Source of the DNA: Ephemerocybe angulata
Lineage: Eukaryota; Basidiomycota; Agaricomycetes; Agaricales; Psathyrellaceae
Assembly: GCA_013368325.1 (NCBI GenBank)
Contig: JAACJK010000165.1
Span: forward strand, 310,001 to 374,000
Length of the DNA: 64,000 nucleotides
Direction: 5' to 3'
Shown here: positions 1 to 10,488 of the stretch, one piece after another
How positions within the stretch are numbered: position 1 is the first letter of the stretch
Layout: the number at the start of each line of letters is the position of its first letter
Made by a program: the position numbers and the translations under genes
The notes under the pieces: model-generated
Seen by the model: only the letters and a program-made list of their open reading frames with translations
Told to the model about the DNA's origin: nothing
Databases searched by the model: none

Positions 1-798
1 GTACTTGATGAGATTTCTCAATCTTTGGGGTTTTTGCGCCAGACATCCTAAGTATGTACCTTTCTGTAGCTGTGGTACTGGCGCTAAGTGCATCATCCAA
101 TCATGATCAGCTTTGGATTTCTGTGAAACCCCACCCTCGCTCTAACGCGGTGGACATTTGGTGGACATCGTCCCATCTCGGGCTGAAGCTCGATACGACC
201 TTCAGAGTGAGACATCTCTCGCTCTGTCAAATAATCGTAGAAAAATGAATGGGTTCAAGCGTGTTTGTGCAGAGTGTACAGTACATGGGGGAAAGATGGA
301 CTACGGGCAAAGGGCGAGGGCAAGGAGCAGGCGCCAGACGACGCCAGTCGGGAGGATGATGTCAGCAGCAATAAGCGCCGGCCCTGGACCACTGGGCTCC
401 GGATCGCTGCGCCCTTTGGACCAATTTCTTCTCTCGATCCCGTGTTGAAACAGGACGCGCCGCGGTGGGAAAAGTATCGTTCTCACTGGGGTTTGGGCGT
501 TCCCCTCGAGTTCCCCTCAAGGATAGCAAAGATTATAGGGGATCGGGTATTTCCGAGTGGTGCCAAGTGACTGCCAAAGCTGACTTTGCACTCTGCAAAC
601 TTGGTGGAGAGAAGAATTATGGCTAATGCTTGTGTAGAGCATTACGCTAAGAGCAATGAACATCTTTGGCGAGAATTGAGTTGTCTAATCGACTTGTATC
701 GAAGAGGCGAGCTTAGACGCTCGGGTATTTCCGAACGTTGCCGACGTCGGTGCCGAAGGATTGATTTTGTAATCGCGGGTCAGCAACGGAGACCGGTC
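1..798. other. No recognisable gene (left edge)
   Basis: Only short overlapping reading frames are present, with no family motif and no consistent splice pattern. The right end is the upstream region of the thiouridylase gene that begins at 799. Confidence 0.5.
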
Positions 799-2416
799 AT
801 GTTCCGCTCCCTCTCACCCCGGTTGTGTGCTTTCCGCCGCAATGTTCACGATTATTTCGCGCATGGATACCATGCAACGACCTTAGAAAGCCCAAAGAGT
901 CATATATTGAACCATGAACCGAGGAAGGGAGATAAAGGTACGCTGGACGCGTTCTGGGGATGTTAATGAGTTGGCGATGAACCCGCGGAACAGTGGTCGT
1001 TGGCATGTCGGGGGGCGTAGACTCATCGGTTGCAGCTCTAATGCTGGCAAAAGAGGTGAGAAAATGAGCCATAATCGGTGTGTATGACGCTGAACTTCTT
1101 CAGGACTACGACCTGTCTGCCGTCTATATGAGAAATTGGGACACTCGTGACGAATCAGGTTCAGATAAAGGGTGTGAGTGGGAGAAGGACTGGGAGGATG
1201 TTCAAAGAGTGTGCAAGGTCCTCGATATACCTGTGACCATGGTGCGTAATCCCTGGTGTCGTTCCTGTTTAGCATTCTGACTACGATACCAGGTAGACCT
1301 GTCCAAAGAGTATTGGAACAAAGTCTTCGAGCCGTCGCTTCGACTATGGGAACAGGGCCGTACACCCAACACGGATGTATGGTGCAACAGGTAAGCCCAA
1401 GCCATTTCATTCCCTACGTTGCCCTAACTCCCACAGGGAGATCAAGTTTGGCGCCCTACTCGACCGACTACCTGGCTCAACAGAACACACAAAGCCTTGG
1501 CTCGCAACGGGACACTACGCGCGGAAAATATGGTCACACCATCTAACGGGCCCTCCACGCCCCAAACTCGTTCGCCCCGCCGACAGGCACAAAGACCAGA
1601 CCTACTACCTCTCCTCCATAACCGAAGACGGGCTTAGAAGAGCCATGTTCCCTTTACACAACCTCCAGAAACCAGAAGTCCGGGAACTCGCGCGGAAGTA
1701 CAATCTACATAACGCAGAGCGGCCAGACAGTGTGGGCATCTGCTTTGTCGGCGAGCGGGGCAAGTTCAAGGATTTCCTGGGTGAGCACAGTCGCCCTTGT
1801 TCGCCGTAGCTTGCTTCTGCTTCTGACTTGGACCAGCTGGTTATATCCCTCAGAACAGCGGAACTATCGTTGACAAGATATCTGGGAAAGTGTTGGGTCA
1901 ACATACTGGATTGTGGAACTACACCATCGGCGAGGGTGCTCGTCTTCCCGGAATGCCGGCTCGAATGACGGTCTCGGAGAAAGACACCACCACCAACACC
2001 GTCTACGTCGTTCCCGGAACAACGCACGACAAACTCTTTAGCGACGTCCTTTCCATCACCGGCTTCCAGTGGATATGGAGAGACGCACCACCGCCCGAAC
2101 TCGACTCTGAATCTGGGTACCGCGTGCAAATAATGCATCGGTATCGCATGAAAGCCACACCAGCGACGATCCGAAGGTGCGTCCACGATGCTTTTTTCGT
2201 GACCCCAGGTCTTAACGCAGTCATTCTAGATTGCCGGACGGGAACCTGCAGATATGGTCGGACAAGCCGGAGCACGCTGTTACCCCAGGACAGGTCGCTG
2301 CGGTGTACGACGGTGACTGGTGCTTGGGATGCGGCTTGATAACGTCTACGGCTCGTTCCTTCCCGTTGGAGGGTGAGTTTGGAAACCAGGCCTGTGAGGT
2401 CACTTCGCCTGCTTAG
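799..2416 (+). CDS. SLM3: Mitochondrial tRNA-specific 2-thiouridylase (MTU1/Slm3 type)
   Basis: Seven exons: 799-937, 994-1055, 1104-1241, 1293-1390, 1437-1780, 1837-2176, 2230-2416. All phases close and give 435 residues, close to the usual family length. The family installs the 2-thio group on the wobble uridine of mitochondrial tRNAs for Lys, Glu and Gln. Residues 52-58 are the PP-loop SGGVDSS that binds ATP. Cys144 in DVWCN and Cys248 in GICFVG match the catalytic cysteine pair. HYAR, DQTYYLS and [10 protein letters not shown] are further family blocks. The start at 799 was chosen because [15 protein letters not shown] is a typical arginine-rich mitochondrial presequence that runs straight into the first splice. 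Introns are 46-56 bases. Identification is firm. The exact start is inferred. Confidence 0.93.
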
Positions 2417-2873
2417 GATCAATCCCCTCGATGACCGCCAAACCCCCCACTCTAAATGAAAAACCATTGAATGTAATAACTGGGGCTGTGGATCGCTGAA
2501 GCAGAGGCCAAGGTCGTCCGACGAGCTACTTCCTCTGCATCCCTTTCATCTCATCTTCATGGTCAACACGCCGGGGAGGTATCGGTTGATAGATAGAGTC
2601 GACGCTCCCAGAGCCAATGTCGATCTCGTCCTTCGAAGGCAGATGGCGATGAAGACTTATTTACATGATATAGTTGCCTACTATTGCATCTTCACCGTCC
2701 AATTGACTTCCACCGACTCACCTGTCATTATCGACGAGGATACGTCAGTCAGATATCTTCTGGCTGCGGGACTGCGGTCCGCAGAAAGCCGCTCATATAC
2801 ATAGCTCTAAGCAATAGTTCCGAACAGTTGCGTCACATCGTCGAATCTTTCTCCTGCTCTGTGCTACATCCAC
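2417..2873. other. Intergenic, no gene seen
   Basis: This lies between the thiouridylase stop and the F-box start. An 81-codon frame at 2559-2804 has no recognisable motif and no splice connection to its neighbours, so it is not called. Confidence 0.4.
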
Positions 2874-4701
2874 ATGAATCTGGTGACTGACATTGCGTTC
2901 CCTGTTCTCGCGGAAGGCCTTTCGCACAACTTCTCTATCTTAAATGATGGAAAGACCGCGACCAATCGCGTCCTGGTAAGTACTCTGCGCCTCATTTCAA
3001 GCTAAAGTTCCTATACTGATAGACATGCAGCTGGACCAGATGGAATCCGATCTGATTCTAGCCCTATGTCATGTTAGGACGCTCAAAAACGCGAAACAAG
3101 CCGTCAACTGTTTACCCTCCGAAATCATGGCCCAAATCTTCGTTCACTTCGATGCACTGCAGGCTGTGCGGACGATGCAGGACATTCGTGTTGCATCGAC
3201 CAAGAAAATCAAAACGATGTCCATCCTTACCCAAGTCTGCAGGCAATGGCGAGTCATCATGTTCTCGACGCCCAGCCTGTGGAACCACATCCATATACGC
3301 AGCTCCTCCACCGACCCAATCGCGATGAGGTCGTTGCTGCTTTCTGGAAACCTTCCATTGGTTACTTACTACTTCTGCTGGCAAGACCGACCTGGAACGA
3401 TCGCTGGAGCTCCGATGGGCGACCCGACCTTTCAGATGATGGCGCAAAATGTATACACACTCCAAAAACTATACCTCTACGTAGACTGGACATCGGATAG
3501 CGCGTATTGGATGGAACTGCAACAGCACGCACCAATCATTCAAGTCGTCCAGATTCTTGGCGTAAATCGACGGTCCCGTAATTCGACATCTCTGCCTGGT
3601 GACCTTTTCAAAGGTCAATTCTGGCCGTCGCTGGAGCGACTTAGCCTGTCTTACTACACCTTTTCCCCAACACTCGCTCACTTCTCAAACCTCAAGTCAT
3701 TGAGACTCTACAATCAGACAAGTGAAGCAGAGGATGCCCTCGGATTTAGCCGATACTTGCCCGCGATCGCAGCTTCTCCGCAGCTTGAAGAGCTGATTCT
3801 CTCGCGGCCTGAGCCAATCATTCAGCGTACACCAAGCTCGGAACCCATCTACATCGACAACCCCATATCCCTCCCTCATCTCCAAGTCCTCTCGCTGGGC
3901 TGCTGGCACTACGACTCGGACGATGTCCTCGATTTCATGGGGTGCATCCGCTTTCCTGAAACCACTTCAATATACATCTTCGGCATCTCATATAACGAAT
4001 GGAACCTTCGAATCGACAATCTAATCGAAACAGCGAGGCGCTCATCCTCCAGTCATCGCCCGATACGCAGTTTACGAATGGCCGCCAGTCGTGTAATCGA
4101 TGGAAGCTACGGTTTCGCGCTGGAAGGAGACACGCTCACGTTCACGAGTAACATGGAAGGGGAACTTCGGGAAAGCCTTTGGAAATCCGGTATCCTATCA
4201 CAGGTCGAGCATTTCACCCTTGTCTCATCCGTGAGCTATCCCTTAATGGCTGCGGAGTTCGCGGAGATTTTCTCTGCCCTTCCAGCTTTGCGACATCTGG
4301 TCGTCTCAGGGGCCACCACGGAATCTGTCCTCCTAACACGCATCGCAAATGCCCTAGGACTTTCACTTTCCGCCACCCTCCCGTCATGTCCACTACTGGA
4401 ATCGCTTGAGGCACTGTACTTCCCCGACATGGATGAACTCCCCCAAGCAGAGGACGATGAGAGGTCCCAGGTTGACGCTACGGCGATATCGATGCTGGCA
4501 AAGGAAAGGGCACAATCCGGTCGTCCTCTCAAGAAAGTGGTGCTGGAGAGATGTGGGAAGGGGCGTATCGAGTTGCTGAAAAGGAGTGTGCAAGACGTCT
4601 CTGTAGTGAAGAGATGGAATAACTGTCCTGGTGGCTATTTTGAGTTAGCGATCTTGAAACAGATGCATGAACTAACTGTAAATCCTCTGGCTGTTTCTTA
4701 G
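2874..4701 (+). CDS. F-box protein with LRR-like C-terminal half
   Basis: Two exons, 2874-2975 and 3031-4701, give 590 residues. The intron (gtaagt...gcag) ends just before the codons for LDQMESD. The F-box begins near residue 62 with LPSEIMAQIF and continues through TQVCRQWR and STPSLWNHIHI, the layout typical of agaricomycete F-box proteins. The rest is leucine-rich and irregular (LERLSLSYYTF, LKSLRLYN, LEELILSRPE), as in degenerate LRR substrate-binding domains. The family joins Skp1 and cullin in ubiquitin ligases. The substrate cannot be told. The first 34 residues rest on one short exon chosen for its ATG and phase. An ATG at 3025 lies inside the acceptor, so it is a poorer start. Confidence 0.8.
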
Positions 4702-5166
4702 CTAATTCAGAACGATGCCTTCTTTGAGCCTTCTTCAATGCCTCGGTTTACACATCTAGAATTGCGATTCAGACATGCTATAGATGTGTCGGTCTAAGTA
4801 CACGAAAAGTTAGCGAGGACATGGAGGCTGCGACACTAGGTCCATTGGGCGTCGAGGCTATCTGACCTACATCGATGGGCGCTTCCAACTTGCACGAAAC
4901 ACCTGCCCACCCAGACCCGGGGCCCCATAGTAGCATGTGATTTCCCTAAGCCCTTCCCCTGAGAGTCAGAGAGAAGTTGCAAGCTGGGCATGGGCCAGCG
5001 GGCTTCTAAGAGTAGGCGCCCATAGGCGCCCATTGCCTCCAATGACCGGATGAGCGTTGAAGACGATGTTTATCTGCCCGAAGGGTGCCCGCAGGCAATT
5101 GTTCAATTCTCGACCATAAGTTGGCGATAGGTATACATGGTTCAGATAAATTTGTTGTTATGTAGT
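4702..5166. repeat. 3' flank of DUF4246 copy 1, partly duplicated at 10.1-10.5 kb
   Basis: No gene is seen. The part from about 4970 resembles 10290-10488, the 3' flank of DUF4246 copy 2. Both hold ATGGGCC, a TCTAAGA..TAGGCGCCCAT block, and then a similar run into the stop codon. This shows that the duplication unit extended past the coding region. Confidence 0.45.
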
Positions 5167-7245
5167 TCAGTGCTCGCAGAGCGAAATCGATGTTGCTGCA
5201 AATTGCCTCTGATGGGCAAGGACATACGACTTTCGCTCCTCCATCAGCTTCTCCCTATACTCCTTCGCCTTCTCCATGTCGATGGGAAAGTCCTCGACGC
5301 CAGCAAATATCCTCTCCTTCAACTCATTAGGCAGCTTCGTCAGAGCATCTGCGTTCCGAACGTCCCCTTCCTTGGACGGGACCTCTTCCGCCCACCAATC
5401 AAGCCTCTGCGGTGGAACATCAGCTGTGCTTATAACGCTGGTGTGGGGGTCCACGAGGAAGAGCGCCATGATCTTCCTGTGCCCGGGTTTCGTTGGGTCT
5501 TCGAGCTTGAATGGCTGGACTTGATGTTGGAGAATGTTTGGGAAAGTGATGATTCTTCCTTCCTTTGTATCGACGCTGCCGAGCACTTGGATGGAGTCCG
5601 TCTGCGTCTCGAGCCCGAAGACTTCGGGGAGCCATTCGTGGTAGTCTTGTCCGTAGCTTATGTCCATGTAGTCAGGACGTTGCGATTGTTGCCGGAAGGA
5701 GAGGCTCGACGGCGATATGTTCTCGCACGAGTAGTAGTAGATTGCGCTGGCGCAGATGGTTTCGTTCTATCATATCGATATCGGAACTATGAGCAACAAC
5801 CACGCAATGAAAGCAGAATACTCACCATCTTTCCCTCGACGTGCCAGGTGCCACCTTCGTATTCTGGCTTCTCAGGCGTCAACTCAATATTTGCAAGCTT
5901 CACGATGACCTGAAGCGGCCTTCCAGCGCACAATTCCTTCAAGCTCAGCGGATCCGGGTGTCCTAGCGGCTCGAACTCCCCTGGATCAGGGAGGACGACT
6001 CGCCTGGTATCCTTGCACCACTGGCTCCAGGCTTCGCAACGGGTGTAGTATACATCGTCGTCTTCACCCTCCTCTTGTTCGGGATAAGGACTATCGTTCT
6101 CGGGGTCAGGGTCGTACTCCGCAGCGCTGTACTCGATGCGTCGTGGGATTGAGCATCCACGGGAAGACTGGATAGGAGCGAGTGTGAGCTCCCAGAGGGG
6201 TATAGACGCTGCAATTACATCTTCGATTACTGCGTAAAGATCAGGGTGGTGCTTGGGGTGCAAGTTGTTGATATAGGTTAGGATTCTAGCATATCCTTGT
6301 CAGATCGGCGTAGGGGGACTCTGAGGGAAGAGAGAGAGCAATTCACCTTGCTTTCTCGCCTGAGATATCGACTTCGCACGGGAGCCATTGGAATTCCGTG
6401 CTGTAGGGAACCGGTTCCACGGGCTGGTACATCCGCCAACTCTCCCGTGGGGGTGGTGGACGGTGACTCGCAATGGGGATTACTTCTCCTTCGCCACAGC
6501 GCTGAGCGCAATCCTCCAGAGTCGTGGCTGCGGCACCAACAGGCAAGATCCTGCTCGTACCATAGATCAAGGGGAAGAGGCTGGGGTGTACGAGGTCGAG
6601 GACTTTGCCGTCGGAGCCCGGGTGCCAGTCTTTCTTGTGCTCTGGGACGTCCTCGAGGGGCCGGACGTATCGAAGAAGTGAGAGCCTCGTCTCCTCTGGG
6701 ATTGCAGTGTCGGATTTCCAGACGTCCCCAGGGAAGACCTGGATGGCACCTCGTGGAGAATCGTCAAAGTTCTCCGCGCGGTGCTGCAGCTCCTTGATGC
6801 AATAAGCGAACATAGCTTCCGTCATCTCTTCCTCGAGGGTTGACGCTTCGAGGACTGCCTCGCCCTCCCATTTCTTGATGATTTCTTCATTGAAGACCTA
6901 TCGGCGTGAAAGCAGTAAGTCGAGTGTATCATAGCCTGGGCCTCTCAGGATTTCAGTACCTTATCTGTCCAACTAGGCTTGTCAGTCACGGCGTTCATGA
7001 ACCTCAGCATCGTCAATTCTCGCAGAGTGATCAGGGCGAGGCTAGAGAGATCCGATGTTAGCTTTCTAATGCCCTCAATCGAGACCGTGGTATACCTTTA
7101 CTTACCTGCCACCTTCATATCCGGTATCTACAAGTGCATTACGAAAGAGCGCGCGATACTGGCCGGGCTTGGGTGGAGGAACCCAATTGAGGTCCTTTCC
7201 GTGCCCGGGTTTCTCTGTAACGACTAGGGGTGCCAAGCTGGTCAT
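5167..7245 (-). CDS. DUF4246 family protein, copy 1
   Basis: Five exons on the complement: 7245-7106, 7041-6960, 6897-6347, 6285-5826, 5766-5167. Exon lengths are 140, 82, 551, 460 and 600, all phases close, and the product is 610 residues. The opening TEKPGHGKDLNWVP, the middle VHPSLFPLIYG, the WHVEG.NE block near residues 405-413 and the GHRKIMALFLVDP block near residue 507 are hallmarks of the fungal DUF4246 family. Its biochemical role is not established. My inference is a metal-dependent oxygenase-like fold, with the histidines of WHVEG and GHRK as candidate ligands. No signal peptide or membrane segment is visible, so it is probably cytosolic or nuclear. Copies 2 and 3 have almost the same exon lengths. 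Confidence 0.88.
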
Positions 7246-7640
7246 GGTGGTGGGTAAGTAAGTTGGGGATGAAGCTTCGAAGGGCTGTTTGTTATCTGTT
7301 GTTGCGCGCAACCTCGTCGTAATTTATAGAAGTGACCATCTGACTCGAGACGGATGTGACGGTCGTCCGGGCGCTATTATTAGCAGGAGGAGCGCCCGCC
7401 GGCGGCGGTGCCCGACTCATTCTCGAATCGGCCTGTATGACTGTATCCCGACTGCGCGATCTTCAATCCCGACGCCCGCCCCGGCGGGACCTTCATGGAG
7501 CGAGTCAACTCTGAGTCAGGAGGATGCATGTGGAGGAGGGGAAACCTTCGCGTGTTCTGTTCCTGGGATTTGACGAAGTTAGAGCGGAGCTCCGAATTTA
7601 GATTTGCGATGGGCGTTGATCCGCTTGCGCGCTCAACTTC
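7246..7640 (-). promoter_or_regulatory. Upstream region of DUF4246 copy 1 with shared blocks
   Basis: Reading on the - strand, a TATA-like tctataaatt (7330-7321) lies about 76 bases before the ATG. Further out is a block with CTCGAGTCAGATGG near 7343, then a GC-rich block (7390-7415, AGCGCCCGCCGGCGGCGGTG on the + strand). Next are two GAGTCA motifs (about 7500-7520), which are Gcn4/AP-1-like half sites. The GC block and the GAGTCA pair recur upstream of copy 2, and the CTCGAGTCAGATGG block recurs upstream of copy 3. Confidence 0.5.
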
Positions 7641-7783
7641 ACTCCCGACCACAACCATCCTATAGATGAGATATACTTACTCCTCGTACCGGCCCACTGT
7701 TTTTGAACTCCTCCGAATCTTACGCATGAGCCATAGGCGGCCCAGGAGTAAGACGGACATTCTTAGTCCACCATGGCGCTACC

Positions 7784-9853
7784 AACGATGAGGACGACGA
7801 CGACGAAGACGAGGAGCAGTAATACGACGAGGATGATGAGTATGGCGTGATGTCTATGCAGCTTGACAGTACGTGCTACCTCATATAATTATCGTAGAAC
7901 CGCTGTGATAATATTCCTGGAAAGGCCCAGTGCAGAACCTTGCGAGCATGAGGGCTCCGACGACGCTACCACGAACGGCCGGCCGGGATCTTCGCGGCCT
8001 GTGGCACGCAGCTCCAACGTCGACTTTGACAAACTCCCCTCCCCTCGTCCAAGCAACGCAGCCAACGCAGGCCCCGGACCCTCCCGCCTCTCTCGCTCAT
8101 ACGTCGCACGCCAACCCAGTTCCGAAACGCAGGACGATGACAATGACAATGATGATATAATGCAACTGGACGGCGGGTTCGACGACGACTTTGGTCCTCA
8201 AGAAGGCGGAGAGGGAGAGTCGTCTCCTCGACAAACCAATTTCTCTCAAATGGACCAAGACGACGACGACGACGACGACGAGCCGTTCCAGGACGACCCT
8301 CCCGAAGACGACGACCGCAGGTCCGAGACGCCGAAGCAGAGTAAGCAGAAGCAGAATCAGAATAAGGGAAGCAAGAATAAGGATAAGGGAAAGAACCGTG
8401 CCCGGGAGGAGGAGAGCGAGGACGAGCAGATGCAGATGGAGGACGACATTGCGCGCGGGCTCGATGATATCAGCAACGGTCAGCAGAGCGAGCAGGATCA
8501 GGACCTGGAGGAGGAGGGGGAACAGGAACCAGAACCGGAGCCTGAACCCACGCCCGAGCCAACTCCACGTCCGAAGAAAGTAAAGATAGCAGAGCAAGAG
8601 AAACCGCGTTCCAAAACCCAAACCCAAACGCAAAGAGAACCGGGGTGCGCTTTACTTCCCTTCCCCTTCCCCTTCCCCAACTCCATACACTTACTTACTT
8701 ACCCACCTCACCTCCCCCGTACGTAGACTACCGCGAAGGCGTCCGACGCAGCACGCGCGAACACTACAAACCCCTCGAGTACTGGCGAGGCGAGAAAGTG
8801 GTGTACGGGCGCGACAACGTACAGAAGAAGGTTCTTGTTCCGACGATTACGGAGATTATTATAAGGATACCGAAAGAGCCGCCTGCACCGCTGGGCAAGC
8901 GGAAGCGGGGGAGGAGTCGGAGTAAGAGTATGGCGCCGACGTCGAAGACGGGTGGTAGCACGGGTGCGGGTGCGGGTGCTGCTGCTGCCCTGCGAATTTG
9001 GAGGAGGGGTGGGACGACGACACGCCCTCGAATTAGACTGGTAACCAGCCGGAGAATGAGAGATTCGTTCTGGCCTGCGCGAGCGCAGGAGAATCTTCGA
9101 GCTCACTTGGCTCATAGGCGACCGGTCACCGGTCTACCCTCGAATGCGAAGGTGCTCGACTACCGCACCGGACAGGAGGTGGAGAGACGTAAGCAAACCG
9201 CCTTCTCCGCATTCACCTCTTCCTCTAAATGGCTAACGTGGATTGTGGATTGTAGGTATCGCGTGGACGGCACGAATGGTGAACCCCCAACCCGTGGCGA
9301 ACAACTCGTGGTCCTTCGACAAGATCTTCGGCGACGCGGACTTTATCGCGGCTGGACAGCTCGTTATTCCCCCGAAGAGCCGCAAGCCGAGCAAGGCGAC
9401 GAAGGACAATACGTATATATTTTACGTCGTCGAGGGCGCTGTTAATCTCAAGGTGCACGAAACGAGTATGGTCCTTTCTACTGGTGGCATGTTCATGGTG
9501 CCCAGAGGTCAGTCCTCTTTTCCTCATTCATTCATTCATTCATACATGCATTCGCGAACTCAGGCTGACTGAACCTAACTTTCTCGAATGAAGGGAACAC
9601 CTACTTCATCGAGAACATATCCCAACGCGACGCCCGCCTCTTCTTCACGCAAGCAAGAAAGACGATGAACGACGAGGACGAGCGGATGATTGCGCTCGCG
9701 AACCGCCCGAAGAAGTTGAGGCGCAGCTCGAGTGCGGGGGCTATGCGCCCTGGGACGGGGGGTGGGACGGGGGGGAGGTCGAGTGTGCCGCCGCCGAACC
9801 CGAACTCGGATGGGACGCCGTTGGCTTCGCGGGCGGCGAGTACGAGGGCGTAG
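7784..9853 (+). pseudogene. MIF2: CENP-C/Mif2-like kinetochore protein gene, decayed
   Basis: The C-terminal half is clearly CENP-C. It has the CENP-C motif REGVRRSTREHYKPLEYWR just after 8727, and a cupin dimerisation domain on exons 9256-9507 and 9594-9853 (FIAAGQLVIPPKS, YIFYVVEGAVNLKV, FMVPRGNTYFIEN). Upstream is an acidic linker in the frame of 7863-8644. Three lesions are visible. An in-frame TAA (about 7820) cuts the acidic start, and the usual N-terminal Mif2 domain is absent. The intron 8645-8726 joins frames that do not match by one base. The conserved EEGWDDDTPSN block (9002-9033) is out of frame with the CENP-C motif, and is directly followed by a 103-base transposon. Yet the frame from the CENP-C motif to exon 9146-9188 stays open through the transposon. 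Since CENP-C is normally essential, an intact copy probably exists elsewhere. A functional but altered gene is the alternative. Confidence 0.65.
9034..9136. mobile_element. MITE 1, 103 bp, 9-bp target duplication
   Basis: The element starts TAGACTGGTAACCAGCC, and its right end read backwards is TAGACCGGTGACCGGTC, 13 of 17 matching. It is flanked by a perfect 9-base direct repeat, ccctcgaat, at 9025-9033 and 9137-9145. Removing 112 bases rejoins DDDTPSN to AKVLDYRTGQEVERR in one frame, as in intact CENP-C proteins, which confirms the insertion boundaries. A 9-base duplication fits Mutator-like or similar DNA transposons. It is non-coding and depends on a transposase elsewhere. Confidence 0.82.
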
Positions 9854-10488
9854 GGGGTTGGGTTTGAGGGTTGGGTTGGGTTGGGTTGGAAGGGTTGTTA
9901 TTGTTATGGCTTCTTTTCTGTGGCCCTTTTATGAGGTTTTGCCCACGAGTTTTCATTACTGTTCCGTCCGTCTCTCGCATTCGTTCTTTCCGCATTCCTC
10001 TCATACTTATTACCTCTTACATCGGCATTACTTCATTAGCTTTCATTATTCGGTATTCGCATTTCATTCTGTATTACTACCATTAGCCTCGTGAAGAACA
10101 GTTAGTTACATCCTACTTGAGAGCTTTGGGAGGACCATGTCCTTGACTTCCCCTTGCTAAGCGCCGGCAGCGGAAACCGGTACTGGTACATCTCCGACGT
10201 GCATGAAATACCACTATGTTCTCTCTGGATCCCGCTGGGGGCAGAAAATCGATAGAAACCTGAACTGCTTACAACTTCCTTTTCCTCTGAGCGAGGTTGC
10301 CATGCATGCTCGCCACCCATGGGCCGGCAAGGCGTCTAAGAATAGGCGCCCATCACTGCGCGTGCTCATTGCGGTATCCAGCATGCGTGTGGAGGATTAT
10401 AGGGTGTTTGAAGGCACTTCTGGTATTAAGACTGACCACAGGCTAGTGACAGGTAGGTATAAACGATTCAAATGAATTTGGTAGTTAA
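9854..10488. repeat. Intergenic with duplicated segment (10199-10268)
   Basis: No gene is seen. 9862-9892 is a short run of ggttgggttggg units. 10199-10268 resembles 12938-13005 in the same orientation, with shared GTGGATCCCGCT-like and GATAGAAACCTG stretches, so DUF4246 copy 2 is flanked by a direct repeat. 10290-10488 resembles the 3' flank of copy 1. Confidence 0.5.

Noticed and set aside
5137..5913. 258-codon + strand frame over DUF4246 copy 1
   Set aside because: Antisense shadow. A similar shadow lies over copy 2, and the - strand exons carry the family motifs.
9862..9892. ggttgggttggg run resembling a telomere
   Set aside because: The fungal telomere unit is normally TTAGGG. This is a short G/T-rich run after the CENP-C-like stop.
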